NCBI GenBank assembly: GCA_963678235.1
Contig: OY782766.1
Coordinates: 682,001-746,000, forward strand
Direction: 5' to 3'
Source: JABMQB01 sp963678235
GTDB taxonomy: Bacteria; Bacteroidota; Bacteroidia; Bacteroidales; Prolixibacteraceae
DNA: 64,000 bases
A program made the position numbers and the translations under genes. Numbering within the stretch: position 1 is the first letter of the stretch; the number at the start of each line of letters is the position of its first letter. A model generated the notes under the pieces. It saw nothing but the letters and a program-made list of their open reading frames with translations. It did no database searches and was not told the DNA's origin. Shown here piece after piece: positions 25,277 to 33,152 of this stretch.

Positions 25277-25703
25277 TTTTATCCAGATTGTTTATTTGAA
25301 TTTGTTTTTTAACCCAATCAATATAGCAAGCCTTTTTGAAATCAAACCACTCTTGTCGGTAATCGCCAGAGTTATCAATTTGCCACTTGAAATTTCCAAA
25401 TGGTTTGGATTTATTTAAAGCATTTATTAGCCTTTCTTGTAATTTATCATTATCAATATTCTCAGCAAAATCTGCCATTATTCTGAATGATTCATGTGTT
25501 GACATTCCCTCAAACTCAACATAATTATCCCAATTTTCTTCGATTTCTTTAATATCCTCTTCCCATGGTTCTTCGTCAGCACCAATCCAATTGTCAATAT
25601 TGATGATAGTTTTTATTTCTCCTGTTTTGAGATTATAAAAACATTTCATTCCAGAATCTAAATTGTCTGCAATTTCGTCAATTTGTTTATCAGTTAGTTT
25701 CAT
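25269..25703 (-). CDS. UPF0158-family acidic protein
   Basis: The 144-residue acidic protein resembles UPF0158, a family with no known function. It has the typical N-terminal QIDEIADNLDSGMKCFYN with a following LKTGEIKTI hairpin, and in the middle FRIMADFAENIDNDKLQERL, then KPFGNFKWQID. It starts 28 bp left of site 12 and is the first gene of the pair with the unknown basic protein, overlapping it by 8 bp. The upstream neighbour is non-coding cassette copy 3. Confidence 0.7.
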   Translation of the reverse strand: MKLTDKQIDEIADNLDSGMKCFYNLKTGEIKTIINIDNWIGADEEPWEEDIKEIEENWDNYVEFEGMSTHESFRIMADFAENIDNDKLQERLINALNKSKPFGNFKWQIDNSGDYRQEWFDFKKACYIDWVKKQIQINNLDKIG

Positions 25704-25730
25704 ATTTGCTCTGTTTTCAAGCTTGCATGT

Positions 25731-25853
25731 AACGGTTAGTGCAAGATGCGGAGCGGATTTCGGGGAGCGTTCCTGTCCGCGAGGACATGAACAGTGAAGC
25801 GAGAATCCGCCGAACGCATACCACTGTTGCCGCTATGCAATTTGCACTGTGTT
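25731..25853 (-). other. attC-like recombination site 12
   Basis: This 123-bp site matches sites 2 and 4. Left flank GCATGT belongs to the UPF0158 cassette. Right core GTTATAACAC (25851-25860) pairs with GTGTTATAAC (26416-26425). Confidence 0.8.
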
Positions 25854-26426
25854 ATAACACGTTTTTTCTTTTTTTATTAAAATTCCTGATTTTGTCCGAG
25901 GGTGAAATGTCAAGTTTTTTAGGGTGTTAAAAAAGCTTGGTGTTAATCTTACCGACTTAAAAATCAGTCAACTGGTTATCATTATTTATTGAGCTACAAT
26001 TTATTAAACTTTTTCCAAATTTTCGTTAAGCTGGATTAATTTCTCCATTTTTTTAAAATTAAAAACCACATTCGTTCATTTATTAAACCCAGTTAAAAAT
26101 GGGGTAGTGCTTCAAAAAAGATACTGGCGAAAAATCATCAACAAAATCCGGAGGATTTTTTATTAGGTGCACAAAACTTCAAACGGGCAGTCCTTTTGAA
26201 TTATACGTTTTACCTTTTAAAATTTTTCAACCACTAAACTTAAATTTTCATGGACAAGTTAAAATTGGCTGTGGTTTTCATTTTAACTTGCTCCATAAAA
26301 CACCAACAAAACCCAAGGGGTTTTACATTCTTCTTTTTCAATTAATAAAAGAAATACCCTTAAATTACATTTGATTTTATACTAAGTTACGCCCTGTAAA
26401 TATTTGTTTTTAAATGTGTTATAACG
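25731..26426 (-). repeat. Non-coding cassette, copy 3 (recombinase-proximal)
   Basis: This 696-bp unit nearly equals copy 2, with the same attC-like site (25731-25853) and gene-less body. It lies first in the array next to the recombinase, the place where new integron cassettes are usually added. That may mean it is the most recent copy; this is inference. Confidence 0.85.
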
Positions 26427-26511
26427 TTGGTGTAACCGGAGGAGTCCGTTTATATCCCTATTGTCAAGTTGGTTTAGCGTACCACTAAAGGGGGATAACC
26501 CGAGTTTATTG
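26416..26511 (-). other. attI-like stretch between array and recombinase
   Basis: The last core (AAC at 26423-26425) is followed by GTTGGTGTAACCGG, like the left end of an attC-like site. No right end with TGTT plus a matching core follows before the recombinase stop at 26512. TTGTCAAGTTGG here recalls the interior of sites 6 and 9. Its place between the first cassette and the recombinase is where an attI site belongs. Only position and partial likeness support this. Confidence 0.45.
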
Positions 26512-27636
26512 CTATAGCAAATCATCCAACGGGTTCCTGAAATTCCTAAAATTTTGCTCCGATACATGCGTATATTTTTGTGTTGTTTTTAAACTTTCAT
26601 GCCCCAGCCATTGCTGTATAAAACGTATGTCAACCCCTTGTTCTAATTGATGGGTTGCATAACTGTGCCTTAAAATATGGGGGTAAACGCGCTTTTTAAT
26701 CCCGGCTTTTAGTGCCGCTGATTTTAAAAACCTGGAAATACTCTCGGCACCATATTGCCCGCTTTTTTGCCCCTCGAATAACCACGTACGCGGTTTATAT
26801 TCCTCTTGGTAATCTTTAAGCAAATCAAGCAATTTTTCCGAAAGTTGTACATACCTGTCTTTTTTACCCTTTGCACCCCTTATTTTTATGACCATACGGT
26901 TGGCATCAATGTCTTCGAGTTTCAAGCTTATTGCTTCGCTTCGTCTTAGCCCACACGAATAAATCAAAGCCAGCATGCTTTTATGCTTAATGTTTTCAAC
27001 CGATGACAGGAGCGCTCCAATTTCATTTTTACTCAATACATCTGGTAGTTTTTGTTCCTTTCTGGGCCTTTCCAAATTGAAATATTCCGGATCCAGTCCA
27101 AGCACTTTTTCATAGTAAAACTTAATTGCATTAATCCGTTGGTTTTGCTGGCTTATCGAAATGTTTTCTTTTTCAATGAGTTCCAATAAATAACTGTTTA
27201 TTCGCTCCTTCGGTAAATTGTCTATGTCTTCATTTTTAAAATAGCAAAGGAATTTTCTGAAATAATGTACGTAAGTTTTTATGGTACTTGGGCTATATCT
27301 TTTTTGTCGTAAAAGATCGATATAATATTTAGGGACTTCAGCATCAGTATTATCCGTCTTCTTTATTTTGATTGGTTCAATGATATCAACTTCTCGTTTA
27401 GGTAAAATCTGGGAATAATCAATAAAAGCCAAATCAATAAAATTGTGAAAGAAGAATTGCAATTCAAATTTTTCTTTCGGCATTATCCAAGTCTTTTTGC
27501 TATAACTCCATCTGGCATCAGGGTAACATTTTTTTAGGCGCGACTTTAAAATCTCATTATAAGAGAAATCCATAAGAACCACAGGGATTTTATGGTGGGT
27601 GCCGAACGATAATGTTATTTGGGGCTTGTGTGCCAA
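26512..27636 (-). CDS. IntI-like tyrosine recombinase with N-terminal extension
   Basis: The 374-residue protein is a tyrosine recombinase with a complete active site: R231 (CGLRRSE), K256 (RGAKGKK), H320 and R323 (YPHILRHSYATH), H346 (WLGHES) and Y355 (KYTHV). Residues 100-190 are the SAM-like core-binding domain. The end NPLDDLL recalls the RSPLDAL end of IntI1. The stretch between TWLFEG and YPHILRH is too short to hold the helix insert that marks integron integrases. The first 95 residues are an extra domain with DARWSYSKKTWIMP near 40-53. The gene reads toward the array on the cassette strand, its stop 87 bp from the first core. It is the obvious candidate to move the cassettes. A general XerC/D-like role cannot be excluded. 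Confidence 0.85.
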   Translation of the reverse strand: MAHKPQITLSFGTHHKIPVVLMDFSYNEILKSRLKKCYPDARWSYSKKTWIMPKEKFELQFFFHNFIDLAFIDYSQILPKREVDIIEPIKIKKTDNTDAEVPKYYIDLLRQKRYSPSTIKTYVHYFRKFLCYFKNEDIDNLPKERINSYLLELIEKENISISQQNQRINAIKFYYEKVLGLDPEYFNLERPRKEQKLPDVLSKNEIGALLSSVENIKHKSMLALIYSCGLRRSEAISLKLEDIDANRMVIKIRGAKGKKDRYVQLSEKLLDLLKDYQEEYKPRTWLFEGQKSGQYGAESISRFLKSAALKAGIKKRVYPHILRHSYATHQLEQGVDIRFIQQWLGHESLKTTQKYTHVSEQNFRNFRNPLDDLL

Positions 27637-27848
27637 GGTGTCTAATTTTTAATTGTTTAAAACTAGCAAAAGTTCAAACCAATAGCAATATGTAAGATTG
27701 TTTTTTTATGAACATTCATTTGGGATGCTTACTCCATTTGTGGTGCTTTAACGGGCGATACACATTAGCATCATAAGTTTTTCATGGTTATGCTTACTTT
27801 TTTAATCTTTTTTAGTGAGATTTGCACTACCATTAAAACTAAAATAAG

Positions 27849-28604
27849 ATGAACAAAATAGCATTTATAACGGGGGCAACGGCAGGAATAGGAGAGGCAA
27901 CTGCAAGGATTTTTGCCCAAAACAATATCGATCTGATTATTTGTGGCAGAAGAAAGGAAAAACTTGAGGTTCTGGCGCATGAATTAAGTAAAAATGTAAA
28001 TGTTCACATCTTAAGTTTCGATGTTGGAAACCTTGATGAGGTTAAAGCAAGTATTGAAAGTTTACCTGAAAACTGGAGAAATATTGATATCCTGATTAAC
28101 AATGCCGGTGGTGCGCATGGTTTGGATTTTATTACAGAAAGCTCTTTAAACGATTGGGAAAACAGCATTGATTTTAACGTTAAAGGATTGCTTTATGTAT
28201 CCCGAATGATTATTCCTTTGATGGTTGCCAATAAAAGCGGGCATATTGTAAATCTTAGCTCTATTGCCGGAAAAGAAGCTTATGCAAAAGGAACTGCTTA
28301 CTGTGCTGCTAAGGCGGCGGTTGAATCCATCAGCAAAAGCATGCGCCTGGAGCTTGTGCCCCATGGTATCAGGGTAACGAACATTGCTCCGGGTGCCGTT
28401 GAAACTGAGTTCTCAATGGTGCGGTTTAAAGGTGATAAAAACAAGGCAGATGCGGTTTATGCAAACTATCAACCTTTAGTTGCCCAGGATATTGCCAATA
28501 TTATTTATTATTGCATTAGTGTACCTGCGCACGTGCAAATTGCCGATATGACGATTTTTCCGGCTGCACAAAGTGCTGCAACCACAATCCATCGTTCGTC
28601 TTAA
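27849..28604 (+). CDS. Short-chain dehydrogenase, YdfG-like
   Basis: The 251-residue protein is a classical SDR: NAD(P)-binding TGATAGIGEATA near residues 8-19, an arginine pair CGRRKEK after beta2 that favours NADP(H), NNAG near 85-88, and the catalytic serine and YCAAKAA motif (Y and K). The closest pattern is the NADP-dependent 3-hydroxy acid dehydrogenase group (YdfG-like), which oxidises serine and related hydroxy acids; the true substrate is unknown. It is the first gene outside the cassette array. Its stop overlaps the end of the convergent quinone reductase gene by 4 bp. Confidence 0.85.
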   Translation: MNKIAFITGATAGIGEATARIFAQNNIDLIICGRRKEKLEVLAHELSKNVNVHILSFDVGNLDEVKASIESLPENWRNIDILINNAGGAHGLDFITESSLNDWENSIDFNVKGLLYVSRMIIPLMVANKSGHIVNLSSIAGKEAYAKGTAYCAAKAAVESISKSMRLELVPHGIRVTNIAPGAVETEFSMVRFKGDKNKADAVYANYQPLVAQDIANIIYYCISVPAHVQIADMTIFPAAQSAATTIHRSS

Positions 28605-29197
28605 GTTTCTGGAAAATAGTTATCAATTGTTGACTGAACCTCTACAAGCCATTGTTTGCGCTGTTGGTAAGTACTTGTCACAATAATCCGAAACATCTTT
28701 CGGTAGAACTTTTGGATGCCACAAAAATCGAAAATGCAATTTTTCCAAAGCCTTTCCAGTGGGTCGCCAAATATGTTGTCCTCGCGTTCAGCGCTGGTGT
28801 TTGAGGTATTAAAAACCAATGCAGTGCTGGCTTTTAGCAAACCAATGGGAACGCCTTCACCGCCGTCACCTTCTTCAAATTCGTAAGCAACTCCGGGGCG
28901 GATAACCCGGTCAACCCATCCTTTTAAAATTGCCGGGGGTTGTCCCCACCAGTTGGGATGCACAATAATAATCCCATTGCTTGAGGTAAGTTCAGCGCAA
29001 TGTTGTTTTATAAGATCATCTATCATACCATTTTTGGGGATTTCGGTCTGTTGTATTATCGGATCGAATTTTTCGGCGTATAAATCATGAAATACAACTG
29101 TATGCCCGTTTTCAAAGAGTTTTTGACGAGCTGCCTCAGCAATGGCATGGTTAAAACTATTTTTGTCCGGATGGCCAAGTATCAGTAATATTTTCAT
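28601..29197 (-). CDS. NAD(P)H dehydrogenase (quinone), flavodoxin-fold
   Basis: The 198-residue protein belongs to the KefF/YwrO/MdaB-like group of flavin reductases. It starts MKILLILGHPDKNSFNHA, the FMN/FAD phosphate-binding loop, and has IIIVHPNWWGQPPAILKGWVD, the typical flavin-facing segment. It should pass two electrons from NAD(P)H to quinones or similar acceptors in the cytoplasm. It follows the GH28 gene by 5 bp and is probably the end of the GntR-GH28 transcript. Confidence 0.85.
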   Translation of the reverse strand: MKILLILGHPDKNSFNHAIAEAARQKLFENGHTVVFHDLYAEKFDPIIQQTEIPKNGMIDDLIKQHCAELTSSNGIIIVHPNWWGQPPAILKGWVDRVIRPGVAYEFEEGDGGEGVPIGLLKASTALVFNTSNTSAEREDNIFGDPLERLWKNCIFDFCGIQKFYRKMFRIIVTSTYQQRKQWLVEVQSTIDNYFPET

Positions 29198-29202
29198 GCT
29201 TG

Positions 29203-30753
29203 TTAGTTCAAGGGCATTAGTTGAATATTGTTTGTTTGGATGGTTTCATTTGGCATTTTCAATCCGTCAGATTTGGTTTTAATCAACACCTTATCAAACG
29301 AAATATTTTTTCCGCCAAGTATATCCATAATGGCATTGTCTGTTTTTATTTCGGTATTGCTTATTTTGACATTATCAGCATCGTGAATAATTGCCAGATT
29401 TGAGCATTTAGCATTTACATTGTCAATCGTTAGGTTCTCAAGTGGCGATTCGGGTATGCCAATTACTTTCATAAAAAAAGTACTGTTTTCAATAATGATG
29501 TTCGAGATAGAAATATTTCGATAAAAAGGCGTTAATTCGTTAATCTCTCGTGCAGGAAGCCTGTTTGCCAAATTACCAACATAGGCGCGGGTGCCTAGCA
29601 TGTCCCATTTTATGGCAGTAGCTTCCAAATTCATACGGATTCTTTCATAGTACAGGTTTTCACCTCCGCCACCTCTGGGCCTACGCGTTTTAAACCGGAT
29701 GCCAACACCCGTTCCATCAAACACACAATCATGCACATATAAATTACGGATAGTTCCAGCCGTTTCGCTACCACAGGTCACTCCACCATGACCTTTCCGT
29801 GCCAGGCAATAACGCACAACAATATTTTCCGTTGGTTTATTTACTTTCAGTCCGTCTTCGCCACGTCCCGATTTCATGGTAAAAGCATCGTCTCCAGTGC
29901 TTAATGTGCAGTATTCAATCAAAACGTTTTTCGAAGATTCAATGTCAATGCCGTCCCCGCGGGGAATACCTTCCGATTTTACCGAAACTCCCCTAATAAT
30001 CACATGATCGCAATAGGTGGGTACAATATTCCAAAAAGCGGTATTTTCCAACGATACCCCTTCAATTAAAACATTTTTGCAGTTTATTGGGGCGATAAAC
30101 TTAGGAGGAAGTATCCAATCTTCCCTAGACCCATCGTGGATGCGTTCTGTGGCTGGTTTTGACAGATCAACCAGACTTTCAATCGCCTCATTGTAGATTC
30201 GTTTTTTTATTTCTCCGCTGTTCGGACCAATAAGTTTTCCTTTTCCCGTAATGGCAATATTTTCCTGATTGTTTGCATAAATACATGCACCCAACGACAT
30301 GACCTCAATACTTTCAACCCGGTTGAATACTGCAGGCTGATAGTCTTTTACCTCGGTGCTGAAGTTTAAAACCGCACCCTCGGCTATATGCAGGTTTATA
30401 TTGCTTTTTAAGCTGATCCGTCCGCTCTTCCAATTGCCCTTTGGGACAATCACTGTTCCACCCCCTTTTTTGCTAAGTTCATCAATCGAACTTTGAATGA
30501 TATTGGTCGCCAATTCTGTTTCTTTGGCATTTCTTTCAACAATATTAATGGAGCTTTCCGGAAAGCCAGGAGCTTCAAAATGCGGCATTTCAAACGGGGC
30601 TATAACCGGGGCAATGGTGTCGGGCATTGCCAACTGTCCAACCATATCAATGGTCGGAATGGATTCTATTTTGTTCGAAAAAGTATCTGATTGTTTTTTT
30701 TCGGTGCAACTGCAGAAAAAACAAAACGTAATTATGGGTATAAAAATTTTCAT
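29203..30753 (-). CDS. GH28-family glycoside hydrolase, lipoprotein
   Basis: The 516-residue protein begins with a lipoprotein signal (FCFFCSC, cysteine near 16) and then a right-handed beta-helix typical of family 28. Family motifs are visible: DGIDIESSKNV and STGDDAFTMKSG carry the catalytic aspartates, GHGGVTCGSET the histidine, and GIRFKTRRPRGGG the RxK substrate-binding pair. GH28 enzymes split alpha-galacturonide links in pectin, or related uronate or rhamnose links. The lipid anchor places it in the periplasm or on the outer membrane. It lies 99 bp downstream of the GntR gene and 5 bp before the quinone reductase. Confidence 0.88.
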   Translation of the reverse strand: MKIFIPIITFCFFCSCTEKKQSDTFSNKIESIPTIDMVGQLAMPDTIAPVIAPFEMPHFEAPGFPESSINIVERNAKETELATNIIQSSIDELSKKGGGTVIVPKGNWKSGRISLKSNINLHIAEGAVLNFSTEVKDYQPAVFNRVESIEVMSLGACIYANNQENIAITGKGKLIGPNSGEIKKRIYNEAIESLVDLSKPATERIHDGSREDWILPPKFIAPINCKNVLIEGVSLENTAFWNIVPTYCDHVIIRGVSVKSEGIPRGDGIDIESSKNVLIEYCTLSTGDDAFTMKSGRGEDGLKVNKPTENIVVRYCLARKGHGGVTCGSETAGTIRNLYVHDCVFDGTGVGIRFKTRRPRGGGGENLYYERIRMNLEATAIKWDMLGTRAYVGNLANRLPAREINELTPFYRNISISNIIIENSTFFMKVIGIPESPLENLTIDNVNAKCSNLAIIHDADNVKISNTEIKTDNAIMDILGGKNISFDKVLIKTKSDGLKMPNETIQTNNIQLMPLN

Positions 30754-30852
30754 TGGTTTAATTGTTTTTATGGTTTTTTAAAAAAAAATGGCTTGATTTC
30801 TAAATTGAAACAAATATGGTATTAATTCGGAAGGGAAACGAATTCTTATGTC

Positions 30853-31569
30853 TTAAAATGTGCCATACAAAGGACTTTTCGATGAATCGCAAAAAATTTG
30901 GCTATAAATAAAAAAACCTTCCCTGTTGGTTTCCATTTTTCGGTCAACTTGTAAAATCGGGTGCCCGGGTTTCACCTTGAAAAAGTTTTGAAGCTTTTCG
31001 TCAGCAGTAATCGCCATTAGGCGTTGTTCCCCCCCAATAATCTCAATTTGATATACGGTCCTAAGTGTGTCGAACAACGATTTGTTTTCCCAGTTACGGC
31101 TTGTAAACCTTGGCAAATTCCTGTTTGGGATCATGGTGGTATCGTAAAACACGGGTTGTTTGTTTAAAATACGCAAGCGCTCAAAATAAAAGCAACCAAC
31201 TTCAATTTCATCTTCGCGAAGAGGGAAGGAGAATGCATTTTCCCAGGTCCTGATTTCGGGTTTAACGATGATGGTGGTGGTTAAATTTTCTTTTCCAACG
31301 GCCCAGGTTGTCCCCGTTAGCGACAAAATGCCAATTCCTTTGGGCTGCCCCATTACAATGCTGCCTTTGCCTTGTTTCTTTTTGATGTAGCCTTCATGGG
31401 CAAGTCGCGACAAAGCTTTGCGTATGGTTGGCCTGGTAACATGATGGGTTACGCACAGCTCATTTTCCGATGGTAGTACATCACCTTCTGCATAAATCCG
31501 TTCATTGATGTGCTTTCGAAGGATTTCGTAAATTTGCTTATGTTGTGGTATTGGTGTTTTGGCTTGCAT
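30853..31569 (-). CDS. GntR-family regulator (HutC/UTRA type)
   Basis: The 238-residue protein has an N-terminal GntR winged helix (about 8-72, with DVLPSENELCVTHHVTRPTIRKALSRL) and a C-terminal UTRA ligand domain (about 90-238, with FYFERLRILNKQPVFYDTTMIPNR). Such proteins usually repress sugar genes and release DNA upon binding a sugar or sugar phosphate. It is divergent from the E2-E3-E1 operon across 230 bp that hold two palindromes built on ACTTGTA, which are likely its operators. Downstream lie GH28 and the quinone reductase. Confidence 0.9.
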   Translation of the reverse strand: MQAKTPIPQHKQIYEILRKHINERIYAEGDVLPSENELCVTHHVTRPTIRKALSRLAHEGYIKKKQGKGSIVMGQPKGIGILSLTGTTWAVGKENLTTTIIVKPEIRTWENAFSFPLREDEIEVGCFYFERLRILNKQPVFYDTTMIPNRNLPRFTSRNWENKSLFDTLRTVYQIEIIGGEQRLMAITADEKLQNFFKVKPGHPILQVDRKMETNREGFFIYSQIFCDSSKSPLYGTF

Positions 31570-31681
31570 AGCTTTGAAGGATTTTTTCCAAACCTTTATT
31601 CATGCAAAGATTATAAAATTGTTGTGAGAAAATAAAATATTTTTAAATAAAGTTGTTAAGATAATATTAATAAGATGTAAA

Positions 31682-31696
31682 TACAAGTAACTTGTA
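31682..31696. promoter_or_regulatory. Operator-like palindrome 1
   Basis: TACAAGT-A-ACTTGTA is a perfect 15-bp palindrome in the GntR/E2 divergent region. It uses the same half-sites as the palindrome at 31747-31764. Two like sites beside a GntR gene support an operator for it; this is inference. Confidence 0.6.
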
Positions 31697-31746
31697 AACA
31701 TGGTTAGTATATTGAAAATTAGATAATTGTATTAAAAGAATAAATT

Positions 31747-31764
31747 AACTTGTATATACAAGTT
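31747..31764. promoter_or_regulatory. Operator-like palindrome 2
   Basis: AACTTGTATATACAAGTT is a perfect 18-bp palindrome. It covers the -33-like TTG of the E2 promoter, so binding would block RNA polymerase. The half-site ACTTGTA is shared with the palindrome at 31682-31696. Confidence 0.65.
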
Positions 31765-31780
31765 GCTAAGTTTACTTTTG
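31750..31780 (+). promoter_or_regulatory. Bacteroidota-type promoter for the E2-E3-E1 operon
   Basis: TTG at 31750-31752 and TACTTTTG at 31773-31780 fit the Bacteroidota consensus TTTG / TAnnTTTG with 20 bp between. The start codon of the E2 gene follows 19 bp later. Position and overlap with operator 2 support it. Confidence 0.6.
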
Positions 31781-31799
31781 TTGCAAAACTATATTAATA

Positions 31800-33140
31800 A
31801 TGGCAAAATTTGTGATAATGCCCAGGCAAGGGCAATCTGTTGAATCCTGCATTTTCACCGAATGGATGAAAAGCGAAGGAGATGAAATAAAAAAAGGGGA
31901 CGTGTTGTTTGCTTATGAAACCGATAAGGCTTCGTTTGAAGAAGAAGCAAAAGAAGATGGCGTCCTGTTAAAAATATTGTGCGAAGAGGGAGATGAGGTC
32001 CCTGTATTGCAGAATGTTGCAATTATCGGAGAGGCTGGCGAAAACATCGATGCACTACTTGCCGAAGGCGGTGCAAGTGTAGCAGCTGAAACCCCTGCAC
32101 AAGCTGAAGTTGTTGAAGAAGCAAAAGAAGAAGTGCCTGAAACTCCTGCGGCGGTTGAAGTTGCTGCTCCTTCAGTGGCAGTTACAACCAACGGCAAAGT
32201 TAAAATTTCACCAAGGGCTAAAAAGCTGGCAGAAAGCAAAGCGGTTCCTTATGAAACAATAAAGGGTACCGGACCTGAAGATCGGGTTATCGAACGCGAT
32301 GTGCAGGCTTATATTGCAACTTCTCCGAAAGCAACACCTTTGGCACAAGAGGTTGCGAAGGCAGAAGGATTGCAACCAGCTGCAGAAGGCTCTGGTTTGG
32401 CAGGTGCAGTAAAAGCTGCCGACCTGCAATCGAAAAATCCAGTTTATGGTGAAGATTTCGAAATCAAAAAATTGCCGCATATCCGTAAATTAATTGCAAA
32501 AGCAATGCATGCTTCCTTGCAAAATTCTGCCCAATTAACCCACCACTTAGGTGCCGATGCACGTCGGATGTTAGAGTTAAGGCAGAAAATTAAAGCAAAA
32601 GAAGGTGCAGCTAACATTACCCTGAACGATATGGTGTGTTTCGCTGTCATTAAAGCCTTAAAAGCATTCCCTGCTGCAAATGCGCATTTTCTGGGTGATA
32701 GCGTAAAATATTTTAATAAAGTTCACCTTGGTCTTGCTGTTGATACCGAACGTGGATTAATGGTTCCTGTAATTAAAAATGCCGATGACCTTTCAATTAC
32801 CGGATTTGCAAATCAGGCAAAACAATTGGCAACAACTTGCCGCGAAGGCAGCATCGATCCTGAATTGCTTTCATCTGAAGCTGCTTCATTCACCGTTTCC
32901 AACCTTGGAAACTATGGAGTGGAGATGTTTACACCGGTAATCAATCTTCCTCAGGTGGCTATTTTGGGTGTAAATACCATCGTGCCACGTCCGAAAGATT
33001 TAGGAAATGGTGCTTATGGTTTTGTTCCTTACATGGGGCTTAGTTTAACTTACGATCATCAGGCAATTGATGGTGGTGAAGCAACCAGGTTCCTGAAACA
33101 AATTGCCATTGAAATTGAAAACCTCGAATTTGAATTTTAA
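31800..33140 (+). CDS. Dihydrolipoamide acyltransferase (E2) of a 2-oxoacid dehydrogenase complex
   Basis: The 446-residue protein has a lipoyl domain (1-75) with lysine K43 in ETDKASF, an alanine/proline/glutamate linker, an E3/E1-binding domain (about 132-172, KISPRAKKLAESKAVPY), a second weaker domain of that kind (about 178-212), and the catalytic domain with H420 and D424 in DHQAIDGGEA. It moves the acyl group from lipoyl lysine to CoA. It is the first gene of the operon, followed by E3 after 12 bp. The complex could act on pyruvate, a branched oxoacid or acetoin; the sequence alone does not decide. Confidence 0.9.
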   Translation: MAKFVIMPRQGQSVESCIFTEWMKSEGDEIKKGDVLFAYETDKASFEEEAKEDGVLLKILCEEGDEVPVLQNVAIIGEAGENIDALLAEGGASVAAETPAQAEVVEEAKEEVPETPAAVEVAAPSVAVTTNGKVKISPRAKKLAESKAVPYETIKGTGPEDRVIERDVQAYIATSPKATPLAQEVAKAEGLQPAAEGSGLAGAVKAADLQSKNPVYGEDFEIKKLPHIRKLIAKAMHASLQNSAQLTHHLGADARRMLELRQKIKAKEGAANITLNDMVCFAVIKALKAFPAANAHFLGDSVKYFNKVHLGLAVDTERGLMVPVIKNADDLSITGFANQAKQLATTCREGSIDPELLSSEAASFTVSNLGNYGVEMFTPVINLPQVAILGVNTIVPRPKDLGNGAYGFVPYMGLSLTYDHQAIDGGEATRFLKQIAIEIENLEFEF

Positions 33141-33152
33141 AGCTGAAATGAT

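Larger units (their letters stand above)
520..27636 (-). mobile_element. Integron-like gene-cassette array with tyrosine recombinase
   Basis: Twelve attC-like sites lie between 520 and 25853. They divide the DNA into twelve complete cassettes plus one cut by the left edge. Every complete cassette starts (left) with GTT plus six bases and ends (right) with the exact reverse complement, just before the next site. All cargo genes and the adjacent IntI-like recombinase (26512-27636) are on the minus strand. Three copies of one 696-bp unit, at separate places, begin and end exactly at the core triplets. This shows that the unit of movement is the cassette plus the site on its left. Each site therefore sits 3' of its gene, as in integrons. 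Unlike most class 1-type integrons, the recombinase reads toward the array. The array geometry is seen directly; mobility by this recombinase is inferred. Confidence 0.85.

Noticed and set aside
520..26425. Calling this an ordinary (class 1-like) integron or a CRISPR array
   Set aside because: Most cores do not fit GTTRRRY, the recombinase lacks the IntI insert and faces the array. The sites are long and not evenly spaced short repeats, so CRISPR does not fit either.
27849..28604. The SDR gene as a further cassette
   Set aside because: No attC-like site or matched core flanks it; it lies beyond the recombinase on the other strand.
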